This document shows positions 1-8,221 of a stretch of 59,352 nucleotides of DNA, in pieces. The translations under genes and the position numbers were made by a program. The DNA is from Providencia alcalifaciens (GTDB taxonomy: Bacteria; Pseudomonadota; Gammaproteobacteria; Enterobacterales; Enterobacteriaceae): positions 1 through 59,352 of the forward strand of contig JAOQNJ010000001.1 in NCBI GenBank assembly GCA_025961275.1, read 5' to 3'. The notes under the pieces are model-generated. The model saw only the letters and a list, made by a program, of their open reading frames with translations, was not told the origin of the DNA and searched no databases. Every line of letters starts with the position of its first letter. The first letter of the stretch is position 1.

Positions 1-1
1 G

Positions 2-163
2 ATAGCAAAAGCACAAAAGCTATTTTGGGATAAGAGGAACTTCCAAAGCTTATGTGACCCTCATCATAACTCTACCAAGCAACGCATGGAGAAGAGTGGT
101 GTCGTTGTCGGCTGCAGTCGGGATGGCATACCACTTGACCCTAATTCACATTGGAATAAATAA
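2..163 (+). CDS. HNH endonuclease, C-terminal part (cut by window edge)
   Basis: Reading frame 2 is open from the first bases to a TAA at 161-163 and encodes a 53-residue tail. It contains SLCDPHHNSTKQRMEKSG and ends in PLDPNSHW. The C-x2-H-H-N-x2-K pattern, together with the DPNxHW ending, is typical of the small HNH nucleases encoded just before the terminase genes in HK97-like phages. There they stimulate cos cleavage by the terminase holoenzyme. The N-terminal half, including the first zinc-binding cysteines, lies outside the window. Position next to terS supports the call. The identification rests on this tail only. Confidence 0.75.
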   Translation: MAKAQKLFWDKRNFQSLCDPHHNSTKQRMEKSGVVVGCSRDGIPLDPNSHWNK

Positions 164-164
164 C

Positions 165-374
165 ATGACTGAAACAAAGCAAGTGAAGTTATCTAAGTTG
201 TTTCGTGGTAGTACATTTGTTGGCCACACCCTGTCCGTTGATGGGCAGATGCTCAGTAATCTCCAGTTGGTTTCCATATCGTCATCGGACGGAATAGTAC
301 GACCAACCGTTACAGTGACGTTCTTGTGTAATGAAAAGATGGCAAAAGATGCACCTGATATCCACGTTAAATAG
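165..374 (+). CDS. Hypothetical phage protein, 69 aa
   Basis: ATG at 165 lies one base after the HNH stop codon, with a weak GGA purine tract about 8 bases upstream. This start is preferred to the upstream ATG at 54, which would overlap the HNH gene. The product is small, has no signal peptide or membrane segment, and ends in KDAPDIHVK. I do not recognise a family. Its place between the HNH nuclease and the terminase suggests a packaging or DNA-end accessory role, but this is inference from position only. Confidence 0.5.
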   Translation: MTETKQVKLSKLFRGSTFVGHTLSVDGQMLSNLQLVSISSSDGIVRPTVTVTFLCNEKMAKDAPDIHVK

Positions 375-395
375 TTTCAATATGAAATCATAACG

Positions 396-454
396 CAGGG
401 GTAGGGGTAGGGTAAAACTTCAAAAACTTTGCCTTAAATTACCGACCCCTAACC
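396..454 (+). other. G-rich then C-rich tract upstream of terS, candidate cos or terminase-binding region
   Basis: Positions 396-412 read as a run of GGGG/GGG blocks separated by TA, and 446-454 contain CCCCTAACC, the approximate complement. The segment lies in the 127-base gap between the small hypothetical gene and terS. That is where HK97-like phages with HNH-terminase modules often carry cos. No cleavage site can be shown from sequence alone. Confidence 0.3.
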
Positions 455-501
455 TTCGAAATAACGCTAACCCGATTTTTTTCCTTTTTTACGAGGCACA
501 A

Positions 502-978
502 ATGGCCGGAAAACGAAAGCGCTCTGATAGTGTGAGTGCCGAAATTCAAGCCATGCAAAATGCTGCCGCTGATACCATCGAACCGCCACGCCATGCAGGT
601 TTGGAGAAAAAAGCGGAGCCTTTTTGGCATGACAATATCCGCTCAAAAGCCCTTGATAGCTGGACACCTTCTGACCTGTTGGCAGCGGTAGAATTAGCAA
701 ATAATCAGCTGTATATCACCGTTTTACGGCGTGATTTACGCAAAGAAGAGCGAATTAGGGGCGAAGAGCGCAACGAAGCACTCATCAAGGATTTACGGAA
801 ACAAATAGTAGAATTACAGCGCACTATCTTGGCGCAACGACGTGATTTACAAATCCATTCTCATGCGACGAACGGCGAAAGCCGAGATCAACGCAACCGA
901 AATAAAAATGACGCCGAAGCAAGAAGCACCCTGAGTGATATTCAGGATGATGATCTATTGGCGGCTCCCATGCACTAA
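502..978 (+). CDS. Phage terminase small subunit
   Basis: The 158-residue product would bind the packaging initiation site on phage DNA and recruit the large subunit. ATG at 502 is preceded by GAGG at a good spacing. The protein starts with a basic stretch (MAGKRKRSDS) and has a charged central helix near residues 75-115 rich in RKEERIRGEERNE, suited to DNA binding and oligomerisation. Its size, and its place 9 bases before the large subunit, match the P27-like small subunit family. I rely on position and composition more than on a diagnostic motif. Confidence 0.8.
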   Translation: MAGKRKRSDSVSAEIQAMQNAAADTIEPPRHAGLEKKAEPFWHDNIRSKALDSWTPSDLLAAVELANNQLYITVLRRDLRKEERIRGEERNEALIKDLRKQIVELQRTILAQRRDLQIHSHATNGESRDQRNRNKNDAEARSTLSDIQDDDLLAAPMH

Positions 979-987
979 GGAGGAACC

Positions 988-2505
988 ATGACACGAGGTG
1001 AACGTGTTATCGCGTTTATTGAACGTTTCTGCATTGTTCCCGAAGGGGAGCTGATCGGAAAGCCCATGCGATTAGATGAATTTCAAAAGCATTTTATTCT
1101 GGCGGTCTACGATAACCCGTACCGCACCGATAAAGCCTATCTGAGTATTGCGCGTAAAAATGGTAAGACAGGCTTGATTGCTGGCATCTTGTTGGCGCAT
1201 CTAGTTGGTCCCGAAGCGGTGCAGAACTCACAGATTATCAGCGGAGCCATGAGCCGAGAGCAAGCGGCTATCGTGTTCAATCTGGCAGTGAAGATGATCA
1301 ACTTGAATCCTCGACTGCAGGGTATTGTTCATATTATCCCTAGCGGTAAGCGTTTGGTAGGTAAGCCTTGTAACGTGGAGTATCGGGCGTTATCAGCAGA
1401 GGGCAAAACCGCACACGGCCTTTCCCCCGTCTTAGCCATTCTTGATGAGGTGGGGCAAATTGTCGGTCCTCGCAGTGAGTTCGTTGATGCGATAGTGACC
1501 TCTCAAGGCGCACACAAAGACCCCCTGTTGATTGCTATCAGTACGCAAGCGGCGAATGACGCCGACTTACTGAGTATTTGGCTTGATGATGCAAAGAATT
1601 CGAAAGATCCACACATTGTTTCTCATGTGTATGAGGCAGAAAAAGATGCGGATATTTTAGATCCCGAGGCGTGGCGAGCATCTAATCCGGCTTTAGGTAA
1701 TTTCCGCTCATTGGATGACATGAAGCGATTAGCCGAAATGGCGTCACGTATGCCCAGCCAAGAAAACATGTTCCGCAATTTAAACTTAAATCAGCGTGTA
1801 TCCATCGTATCCCCGTTTATTTCGCGTTCGGTATGGGAATCGTGCGCGGCACCAATACAACCGATAGTCGGTAAATGTTATGCAGGGTTAGATTTATCAG
1901 AGTCAAAAGATTTAACCGCGCTCGTTGTGATCGGTCAGTCTGCCGATGGTAAATGGAACTTGTTTCCGTACTTTTGGACACCTAAGCAAACACTGTTAGA
2001 CCGCGCAAAAACGGACCGAGTGCCGTATGACGTGTGGGAAAAACAAGAGTTGCTGCGTACCACGCCGGGCTCAATGGTCGATTATGATTATGTCGTGAAT
2101 GATATTGCCATCATCTTGGCTGACCTTGATGTTGAGGTGATCGCCTTTGACCGCTGGCGTATCGAGATGTTTAAAAAAGCAGCTGAAAGCATCGGGTTAA
2201 CGCTCCCGTTGGTTGAGTTCGGGCAAGGGTTTAAAGATATGGCCCCTGCACTGGATAAGATGGAGCAGATGTTACTGAACGGCCAAATTCGACATGGCAA
2301 TCATCCCGTCATGAATATGTGCGCGGCGAATGCCATTACGGTCAAAGATGCCGCCTCAAACCGAAAGCTAACCAAAGAGAAGTCGACAGGTCGTATGGAT
2401 GGCATGGTTGCCTTTGCGATGGCAGTTGGCGCATCAAACGGGGTTGAAGTTGAACATGGCGATATTGATGGCTTTTTTGATAATCCGATCATGGTAGGTT
2501 TCTAA
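988..2505 (+). CDS. Phage terminase large subunit
   Basis: This 505-residue packaging motor translocates DNA into the prohead and cuts it. An ATPase domain shows a Walker A-like ARKNGKT at residues 55-61 and a Walker B-like VLAILDE at 148-154. The C-terminal RNase H-like nuclease domain begins around GLDLSESKDLTALVV at about 300, where the first acidic catalytic residue is expected, and a late acidic site lies in GRMDGMVAFAMAVG. The start ATG follows a strong AAGGAGGA. Its TAA overlaps the portal ATG by one base, so the two genes are likely translationally coupled. Family: HK97-type TerL (Terminase_1). Confidence 0.96.
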   Translation: MTRGERVIAFIERFCIVPEGELIGKPMRLDEFQKHFILAVYDNPYRTDKAYLSIARKNGKTGLIAGILLAHLVGPEAVQNSQIISGAMSREQAAIVFNLAVKMINLNPRLQGIVHIIPSGKRLVGKPCNVEYRALSAEGKTAHGLSPVLAILDEVGQIVGPRSEFVDAIVTSQGAHKDPLLIAISTQAANDADLLSIWLDDAKNSKDPHIVSHVYEAEKDADILDPEAWRASNPALGNFRSLDDMKRLAEMASRMPSQENMFRNLNLNQRVSIVSPFISRSVWESCAAPIQPIVGKCYAGLDLSESKDLTALVVIGQSADGKWNLFPYFWTPKQTLLDRAKTDRVPYDVWEKQELLRTTPGSMVDYDYVVNDIAIILADLDVEVIAFDRWRIEMFKKAAESIGLTLPLVEFGQGFKDMAPALDKMEQMLLNGQIRHGNHPVMNMCAANAITVKDAASNRKLTKEKSTGRMDGMVAFAMAVGASNGVEVEHGDIDGFFDNPIMVGF

Positions 2506-3818
2506 TGGCCAGACGAAAATCAGCACGCAAAGTGCAGCGTTTTAATGCCAGTCAGCCAACGACACCGGCAGGATTGGACAGTCAAGATTTGCTTAAGGCA
2601 CTCGGCGGACTCAGCAGTAGCGGCAAGTCGGTTTCAGCTGATAAGGCATTGCAGCTCTCGGCGGTATGGTCCTGCATTCGATTGTTGAGTGAGTCAATTT
2701 CAACGCTGCCTTTACGTATTTATCAATATCAAGATGACGGTTCGCGAATCATTGCGAAAGAACATCCAGCTTATCGGGTGTTGTGCCGAAAGCCCAATGC
2801 AGAAATGACTCCTTCGCGGTTTATGTTAATGGTGGTGTCGAGTCTCTGTTTGCAGGGCAATGCCTATATTGAAAAGCGCTACATCGGATCTAAATTGGTC
2901 TCTTTGCAACCGTTATACCCTCAATCAATGACAGTGAAGCGACTGGAGAGTGGACTTCTTGAATATAAATACACCGAACAAGGACGCACTAACCGGCCGA
3001 TCCACGTTAAAAATATGATGCATATTCGCGGCTTTGGAACGGATGGGATAAGTGGATTGACTCCGATCCAAGTGGGTAAAGATATTTTAGGCTCGGCAAT
3101 CGCGACCGATGAAACTGCCGCAAAGCTGTTTCGTAATGGGCTGTTAGCCTCGGGGTTTTTGTCCGCGAAAACGGCACTCACGGGAGAGCAACGGGAAAAG
3201 CTGCGTGGCTATTTAAATGCATTCATCAGTTCCGAGAATGCCGGTAAGTTGATGATCTTGGAAAATGATCTGACGTACAACGGTATTTCGATGAATCCCG
3301 AAGACGCACAATTGTTACAAAGCCGCGCATGGAGCATTGAAGAGATTTGCCGCTGGTTTCGGGTGCCGCCGTTTATGGTCGGTCACGCGGATAAACAAAG
3401 CAGTTGGGCGTCTAGCGTGGAAGGGATGAATATGCAATTTCTCACCAACACTTTACGTCCCCTTTTGGTGAACATTGAGCAGGAAATTAATCGCTGCTTG
3501 CTGGATGGTGACGATGATCATTATGCCGAGTTTTCGGTTGAAGGTCTGCTTCGTGCTGATAGCGCCGGTCGTGCTGCTTATTATACCACCGCATTACAAA
3601 ACGGTTGGATGAGTCGCAATGATGTGAGAAAGCTGGAAAATTACCCACCGATTGAAGGGGGTGATATTCACACGGTGCAATTGAACCTCACGCCGCTTGA
3701 ATTATTAGGCAGTGAAGGCTCAGGAAACGAATCAGAAAAACTCAAAGCGCAATTGGCTAACTGGTTATTCCCCGAAGGTAATCCGACACCCCAAATCAAA
3801 CCTCAGTCCGAGGAGTAA
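2505..3818 (+). CDS. Phage portal protein, HK97 family
   Basis: This 437-residue protein would form the dodecameric vertex channel through which DNA enters and leaves the capsid. Recognisable family features are the early ALQLSAVWSCIRLLSESIS helix, the FGTDGISGLTPI segment, and the SIEEICRWFRVPPFMVGH block near residue 280, all typical of HK97 gp3-like portals. The start overlaps the terminase stop by one base, and the gene ends 5 bases before the protease gene. Length is within the usual family range. No lesion is visible. Confidence 0.96.
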   Translation: MARRKSARKVQRFNASQPTTPAGLDSQDLLKALGGLSSSGKSVSADKALQLSAVWSCIRLLSESISTLPLRIYQYQDDGSRIIAKEHPAYRVLCRKPNAEMTPSRFMLMVVSSLCLQGNAYIEKRYIGSKLVSLQPLYPQSMTVKRLESGLLEYKYTEQGRTNRPIHVKNMMHIRGFGTDGISGLTPIQVGKDILGSAIATDETAAKLFRNGLLASGFLSAKTALTGEQREKLRGYLNAFISSENAGKLMILENDLTYNGISMNPEDAQLLQSRAWSIEEICRWFRVPPFMVGHADKQSSWASSVEGMNMQFLTNTLRPLLVNIEQEINRCLLDGDDDHYAEFSVEGLLRADSAGRAAYYTTALQNGWMSRNDVRKLENYPPIEGGDIHTVQLNLTPLELLGSEGSGNESEKLKAQLANWLFPEGNPTPQIKPQSEE

Positions 3819-3823
3819 ATTAA

Positions 3824-4678
3824 ATGAAAAAAAGTCATCTGCCGGTTGCACTGGAGGGAAACCCCTGCGCGTCAATCAGCTATGAATTAACACCAAATGC
3901 CCTCGATAAGTGGGACGGTAGCATTAAAGCCGCGAGCACCGACAATACGATTTCTATCCTCGATGTGATTGGTGAAGATTACTGGGGTGAAGGCGTGACC
4001 ACAAAACGTATTGCTGCGGCATTACGAGCGATTGGCAATAACGACGTTGTCGTGAATATCAACAGCCCTGGTGGGAATATGTTTGAGGGGCTGGCGATTT
4101 ATAACCAACTTCGAGCCCACAGCGGTAAAGTGACCGTGAATGTGCTAGGCATTGCGGCTTCTGCTGCCTCTATTATCGCGATGGCAGGGGATGAAATTCA
4201 AATGGGCCGTGGTGCCTTTTTGATGATCCATAACTGCTGGGGCGTTTGCGTTGGGAATCGTCATGACCTTGCGAAACTCGCTCAAGATATGGAGCCCTTT
4301 GATAAATCGATGTGCGATATCTACATGGCGCGCAGCGGTCAAGCTAGTGATGCTATCAGTCAGATGATGGACAACGAAACCTATATTGGTGCCAGTGACG
4401 CGATTGAAAAAGGCTTTGCGGATAACTTACTGTCAGCGGATGTGATTAATGACGGTGACGAGAGCCCACAAGCCGCAATACGTAAGCTCGATGCGTTATT
4501 GGCTAAATCAAATACTCCCCGCGCCGAGCGTCGAAAACTGATTAGTGCTTTAACTGGAAGTACGCCGGGCGCTACTTCTGCTCCGAATGGTATGCCAAGC
4601 GCTACCAGTAACATTGATTTTAAATCCCTTTCAGAACTAGAGAAGGCTATTGATGCCTACGCTAACCTGTCAAAATAA
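3824..4678 (+). CDS. Head maturation protease, ClpP-like (S14 family)
   Basis: This 284-residue prohead protease would process the capsid protein N-terminal scaffold during maturation. The ClpP-fold signature is clear: NSPGGNMFEGLAIYNQL at residues 80-96, GIAASAASIIAM with the probable catalytic serine at 113, and MIHNCWG with the probable catalytic histidine at 136. The expected aspartate should follow in the helical region around 185. The tail after about residue 210 is low-complexity linker. ATG at 3824 is preceded by GAGGAG. It sits directly between portal and capsid genes, as in HK97-like phages. Confidence 0.95.
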   Translation: MKKSHLPVALEGNPCASISYELTPNALDKWDGSIKAASTDNTISILDVIGEDYWGEGVTTKRIAAALRAIGNNDVVVNINSPGGNMFEGLAIYNQLRAHSGKVTVNVLGIAASAASIIAMAGDEIQMGRGAFLMIHNCWGVCVGNRHDLAKLAQDMEPFDKSMCDIYMARSGQASDAISQMMDNETYIGASDAIEKGFADNLLSADVINDGDESPQAAIRKLDALLAKSNTPRAERRKLISALTGSTPGATSAPNGMPSATSNIDFKSLSELEKAIDAYANLSK

Positions 4679-4692
4679 TTATTGGAGACATT

Positions 4693-5907
4693 ATGTCTGA
4701 TACAAATGAATTACTAAAAAACCTGTCCGCTAAAATCGAAGAGGGGAACAGTAAGTTCAATGCCAAGGCTGAAGAAGCGTTAAAAGAAGCACAAAAAGTA
4801 GGCAGTCTGAGCACCGAAACGAAAGCCGCTGTTGACCAAATGGCAACAGAATTGAATGCGTTGCGTGAGTCTGAAAAGACCCTGAAAGCATCGTTAGGTG
4901 ATTTAGAGCAACACGTTGCACAAATGCCGCTACAGAATGCTATACATGCCGCGAAGTCTATCGGTCAGCAAGTGATCTCTGCTGATGTACTGAAAGATAT
5001 CAACTCCAGCATTCAGGCAAGCAAGCGAATTTCTGTTGCGGTACAGGCTGCACTAACTTCGGTTGATGTTGCGCAGGGCGTTGTTGAGCCTCAGCGCTTG
5101 CCGGGGATTGATGTTGCACCAAAACAGCGTCTATTTATCCGCGATTTGATTGCACCAGGCAAAACGACGTCACCGGCTATTTTCTGGGTGCAGCAAACGG
5201 GGTTCACGAATGCGGCAAAAGTGGTACCTGAGAATACCGCCAAGCCGTACAGCAATATTGAGTTTGCAACTAAGATCACGCCAGTAACAACCATTGCGCA
5301 CATGTTCAAAGCCTCTAAACAGATTTTGGATGACTTCGCGCAGCTGCAGTCTTTGGTTGATGCAGAAATGCGCTATGGATTGAAGTTTGTCGAAGAGCAA
5401 GAAATCTTGTTCGGTGATGGTTCAGGCGCTCACCTGCACGGCATCATCCCGCAAGCGTCGAAGTATAAAGCGGAGTTTGCTGTCGATAAGCAAAATGGCA
5501 TTGATGATTTGCGTCTTGCGATGCTGCAAGCACAGCTGGCACGTTTCCCAGCAACCGGCCACGTTCTGCACTTCATTGACTGGGCGAAGATTGAGCTGAT
5601 CAAAGATTCACTGGGGCGTTATATTCTGGCAAATCCGTCCGCATTAACGGGGCCGACCTTGTGGGGGCTGCCGATTGTCGTTACGGAAACGGCAGCATTC
5701 CAAGGTAAGTTCCTGACAGGGGCATTTAATGCCGGTGCTCAATTGTTTGATCGTGAAGAAACCAACGTGGTCATTTCGACTGAGAACACCGACGACTTTG
5801 AAAAGAACATGATTTCAATTCGTTGCGAAGAACGCCTTGCTTTAGCATTGAAACGTCCTGAAGCGTTTGTGTACGGTAATTTCACGGCGCCAACAGCGGG
5901 CGAATAA
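4693..5907 (+). CDS. Major capsid protein, HK97 fold
   Basis: This 404-residue capsid subunit has a charged, heptad-like N-terminal segment (residues 1-90) corresponding to the delta or scaffolding domain, followed by the HK97 core. Family landmarks include the FIRDLIAPGKT entry to the core, the ATKITPVTTIAHMFKASKQIL stretch (truncated here to its key residues), and the C-terminal EERLALALKRPEAFV segment. The protease encoded just upstream would remove the N-terminal domain. The gene is followed by a hairpin with a T-rich tail, so transcription may partly stop after it. Confidence 0.95.
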   Translation: MSDTNELLKNLSAKIEEGNSKFNAKAEEALKEAQKVGSLSTETKAAVDQMATELNALRESEKTLKASLGDLEQHVAQMPLQNAIHAAKSIGQQVISADVLKDINSSIQASKRISVAVQAALTSVDVAQGVVEPQRLPGIDVAPKQRLFIRDLIAPGKTTSPAIFWVQQTGFTNAAKVVPENTAKPYSNIEFATKITPVTTIAHMFKASKQILDDFAQLQSLVDAEMRYGLKFVEEQEILFGDGSGAHLHGIIPQASKYKAEFAVDKQNGIDDLRLAMLQAQLARFPATGHVLHFIDWAKIELIKDSLGRYILANPSALTGPTLWGLPIVVTETAAFQGKFLTGAFNAGAQLFDREETNVVISTENTDDFEKNMISIRCEERLALALKRPEAFVYGNFTAPTAGE

Positions 5908-5914
5908 TCCACTC

Positions 5915-5945
5915 AGGCGGCCTTTGCGGTCGCCTTTCTTTTTGG
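5915..5945 (+). terminator. Hairpin with T-rich tail after capsid gene
   Basis: AGGCGGCC (5915-5922) pairs with GGTCGCCT (5928-5935), one pair being G-U, with a 5-base loop. TTCTTTTT follows. It resembles an intrinsic terminator inside the late operon. Confidence 0.7.
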
Positions 5946-5954
5946 AGTATCGAA

Positions 5955-6242
5955 ATGAAACTAACGGTATTACGCGCTATCTATTTTGGTAACAAAGTCG
6001 CTATTGAAGGTGAGATCATCGAGACGGGTGAGCAGCATGGACGTGAATTAATTCAAAAAGGCTATGCAATTGAAATAGAAAGTGATCAGACTGAAGTGCC
6101 AGAAGTGCCAGAAGTGCCAGAAGTGCCAGAAGTGCCAGAAGTGCCAGAAGTGCCAGAAGTGCCAGAAGTGCCAGAAGTGCCAGAAGTGCCAGAAGTGCAG
6201 CAAGATCCTAAAAAGCAAGCGGCAAAAAATAAGGAGAAATAA
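5955..6242 (+). CDS. Small phage protein with a Glu-Val-Pro tandem repeat
   Basis: The 95-residue product has two parts. Residues 1-46 start MKLTVLRAIYFGNKVAIEGE and look like the small KTVL-type domain often encoded after capsid genes in HK97-like phages, with a GRELIQKGYAIEI ending. Residues 47-82 are an acidic Pro-rich spacer of eleven EVP units plus a twelfth EV. The tail is basic (KKQAAKNKEK). Function is unknown. Location suggests a capsid-surface, head-fibre or joining role. The repeat is perfect at DNA level, so its length is expected to vary by slippage in steps of three residues. The stop overlaps the next start by one base. Confidence 0.75.
   Translation: MKLTVLRAIYFGNKVAIEGEIIETGEQHGRELIQKGYAIEIESDQTEVPEVPEVPEVPEVPEVPEVPEVPEVPEVPEVPEVQQDPKKQAAKNKEK
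6093..6200 (+). repeat. Perfect 9-bp tandem repeat (GAAGTGCCA), 11 copies plus a degenerate twelfth
   Basis: Eleven identical 9-mers run from 6093 to 6191, followed by GAAGTGCAG at 6192-6200. The unit is a multiple of three, so copy-number change preserves the reading frame and alters only the length of the Glu-Val-Pro spacer. Confidence 0.98.
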
Positions 6243-6568
6243 TGCTTTCTCTGGAATTAGTTAAACAGCACTGCAACATTGATCTTGAATTTACGGACGA
6301 TGATAAATTGCTGGGTATCTATACTGGCTCTGCGGTCAAGTATGTAGAAAATTACACGCGCCGAAAGTTGTATGAAAATGAATCATCAGAAGGTTATCAG
6401 GATAACCCCGAACCGTTGCTACTGACGGATGATATCAAAAACGCCATGCTATTACTGATAGGTCAATGGTATGAAAACCGTGAAGCGACCAACATCGGTA
6501 ATATTACCTCCACATTGCCGTTCGCGACTGAGGCGCTACTTCAGCCTTACCGGATTTACGGACTCTAG
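6242..6568 (+). CDS. Head-tail connector protein, gp6-like
   Basis: The 108-residue product would form the adaptor ring under the portal. The sequence MLSLELVKQHCNIDLEFTDD, then DDKLLGIYTGSAVKYVENYT, and the helical LLLIGQWYENREAT segment match the gp6/gp15-like DNA packaging connector family. There, an N-terminal helix pair is followed by a helix carrying GxWYENR. Its ATG overlaps the stop of the repeat protein by one base. The order capsid, small protein, gp6-like connector is standard. Confidence 0.9.
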   Translation: MLSLELVKQHCNIDLEFTDDDKLLGIYTGSAVKYVENYTRRKLYENESSEGYQDNPEPLLLTDDIKNAMLLLIGQWYENREATNIGNITSTLPFATEALLQPYRIYGL

Positions 6569-6576
6569 GAGGTATC

Positions 6577-6903
6577 ATGCAAGCGGGGCGATTGCGACAC
6601 TCAGTCACTTTTCAGCAAAACAAGCCTATCGAATTACCCTCGGGTACCTATGATGATCATTGGGTTGATGTTGCAACCGTCCGTGCAGAAGTTAAGGCGA
6701 TTAGCGGACGTGAGTTACTCGCAGCCGATGCGGAAATGTCAGAGATTACGGTGCGTGTCTGGATGCGTTATCGACCGGATGTTAATCCAGCGTGTCGCAT
6801 GGTTTATCGTGGACTTAACTATGACATTCAATCAGTTATTCCAGACGTGAAGTGTACGCGGCTTGAATTACTGTGCAAACAAGGAGTCTCGGCCAATGGT
6901 TGA
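6577..6903 (+). CDS. Head closure / head-tail adaptor protein
   Basis: This 108-residue product starts MQAGRLRHSVTFQQ, the usual beginning of the SPP1 gp16-like head-closure family. It carries the characteristic WVDVATVRAEVKAISGRELL segment and a VRYR-like strand (VWMRYRPDV) followed by MVYRGLNYDI. The protein closes the connector after packaging and provides the tail docking face. An AGGAGG-like site precedes the ATG. Its end overlaps the start of the next gene by 8 bases. Confidence 0.92.
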   Translation: MQAGRLRHSVTFQQNKPIELPSGTYDDHWVDVATVRAEVKAISGRELLAADAEMSEITVRVWMRYRPDVNPACRMVYRGLNYDIQSVIPDVKCTRLELLCKQGVSANG

Positions 6904-7345
6904 TATGAACATTGATTTTAGTGGCTTGCTGGATATTTCCAAAGATTTGGAGTTACTCAGTAAAGCTGAAAGCAATAACGTATTGCGTCAAGCAACGAAT
7001 GAAGCTGCAGGTGTACTTCGTGATGCGGCAAGAGCAGGAGCGCCAGTACGAACGGGTAAGCTCAAGAAAAATATTGTTAGCGGTAATCAGCGGATCCGAA
7101 AACAGGGTGAGGTTTCTTCGGGTGTTTATGTGCGGGGTAGTAATAAAGAAGGCACCAATAGCGACCCGAAAATGAAAGCGAAAGATCCGCGAAATTCTTA
7201 TTATTGGCGGTTCCTCGAAGAAGGTACATCTAAGATGCCACCTGTGCCCTTTATTCGCCCGGCGTTTGACAGTAAAGCCGATGAAGCCGCGAGTGCTGGG
7301 ATAGCGAAGTTAAGCGAGGCAATTGATAAGGTATTACAAAAATGA
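6896..7345 (+). CDS. HK97 gp10-like head-tail / tail terminator protein
   Basis: The start is placed at the ATG at 6896, because AAGGAG at 6881-6886 gives ideal spacing; an upstream in-frame ATG at 6863 lacks a comparable site. The 149-residue product has the gp10 family pattern: a helical N-terminus, then AARAGAPVRTGKLKKNI near residue 50, and a YYWRFLEEGTSKMPPVPFIR block near residue 100. These proteins sit at the head-tail interface. The stop overlaps the next gene by 4 bases (ATGA). Confidence 0.92.
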   Translation: MVDMNIDFSGLLDISKDLELLSKAESNNVLRQATNEAAGVLRDAARAGAPVRTGKLKKNIVSGNQRIRKQGEVSSGVYVRGSNKEGTNSDPKMKAKDPRNSYYWRFLEEGTSKMPPVPFIRPAFDSKADEAASAGIAKLSEAIDKVLQK

Positions 7346-7674
7346 CAGAAGCTGATGTACTTCCATTTTTAAAATCCGTATTGCCGAATAAAGTGTTTTC
7401 TTACGTGGTGCCGCAAAATAAATCCGTTCCTGCCCCATGGGGTATATTGTCAATGTATGATATTCCCCAGGATGTTGTGAGCGGTCAAGCTGAAACTCTG
7501 ACTAACATTCAGATTGATATTTATGCCAACACAATCGATAAGGCGCGTATTATCCGTGATGGCATGCGCCAAGCGATAGCCGATTTAGGCCCATCCTCGA
7601 TAACTGAAAAACAGTCATATGAAGAGGATACAAAGCTTTTTCGCGCAACCCTAGAATTTCAAGTCTGGAATTAA
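7342..7674 (+). CDS. Tail completion / terminator protein, DUF3168-like
   Basis: This 110-residue protein would cap the end of the tail tube and help join it to the head. It has an N-terminal helix, a central WGILSMYDIPQD strand region, and the QIDIYANTIDKARIIRDGM segment typical of the DUF3168 (gp17-like) tail completion family. It ends in LEFQVWN. Translation is likely coupled to the preceding gene through the ATGA overlap. A terminator-like hairpin follows. Confidence 0.85.
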   Translation: MTEADVLPFLKSVLPNKVFSYVVPQNKSVPAPWGILSMYDIPQDVVSGQAETLTNIQIDIYANTIDKARIIRDGMRQAIADLGPSSITEKQSYEEDTKLFRATLEFQVWN

Positions 7675-7691
7675 CACCAAATCACACCATC

Positions 7692-7714
7692 AACCACCTA
7701 CGGGTGGTTTTTTT
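7692..7714 (+). terminator. Intrinsic terminator before tail tube gene
   Basis: AACCACC (7692-7698), loop TACG, GGTGGTT (7703-7709), then a T run. A perfect 7-bp stem with a UNCG-like tetraloop context. Confidence 0.85.
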
Positions 7715-7735
7715 ATGTCTATAGGAAACTGAATA

Positions 7736-8221
7736 ATGGCTAAACATGAAAAAACGCAAGGTACCAAAATTAGCGTTTCAAAATTGGCGGCAACAGATAT
7801 TGCTGCTGTCGAAACGGATTCGTTGCCGATTGATTGCACAACGAAAGAAATTAGCTTCACAGGTGGTCAAAAAGCGGATATTGATGTCACAACATTCTGC
7901 TCAAATGAGCAGGAAAACATAAACGGCCTCGCGGCTCCAGCGGAGGTGACTATTGGGGGCAACTTTGCAGTTGATGAAGGGCAAGATGTATTGCGTCAGG
8001 CTTATGACAGCGATGCTGTTCACGCCTTTAAGGTTGTATTCCCATCAGGTGCGGGTTTCGCGTTCCTCGCTGAAGTTCGCCAAAACAGCTGGTCAGCAGC
8101 AACAAACGGTGTTGTGAGTGCATCGTTCACCCTTCGTCTAAAAGGTAAGCCTACGCCATTAGTGAAAGGGAAAGTGGTGGCTCCAGCAGCACAATCACAA
8201 ACAACAGGGGGCGGTAAGTAA
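7736..8221 (+). CDS. Major tail tube protein
   Basis: This 161-residue protein would polymerise into the flexible tail tube. The pattern of beta-strand-rich sequence (KEISFTGGQKADIDVTTFCS, then PAEVTIGGNFAVDEGQDVL) and the C-terminal SWSAATNGVVSASFTLRLKG strand fits the lambda gpV/HK97 tail tube fold. A short Pro/Ala/Gln tail (APAAQSQTTGGGK) ends the protein. It stands between the tail completion gene and the G/GT chaperone pair, as expected. The stop overlaps the chaperone start by one base. Confidence 0.92.
   Translation: MAKHEKTQGTKISVSKLAATDIAAVETDSLPIDCTTKEISFTGGQKADIDVTTFCSNEQENINGLAAPAEVTIGGNFAVDEGQDVLRQAYDSDAVHAFKVVFPSGAGFAFLAEVRQNSWSAATNGVVSASFTLRLKGKPTPLVKGKVVAPAAQSQTTGGGK

Noticed and set aside
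54..374. 106-residue frame starting at 54
   Set aside because: Its first 37 codons overlap the HNH gene in another frame, and an internal ATG at 165 directly follows the HNH stop.
6093..6200. Possible CRISPR-like array
   Set aside because: The 9-bp units have no spacers and encode an in-frame protein repeat. No cas genes are present.
6082..6264. Cys-Gln-Lys repeat frame over the 9-bp repeats
   Set aside because: It is the alternative frame of the Glu-Val-Pro repeat. The repeat creates an open frame in any phase.
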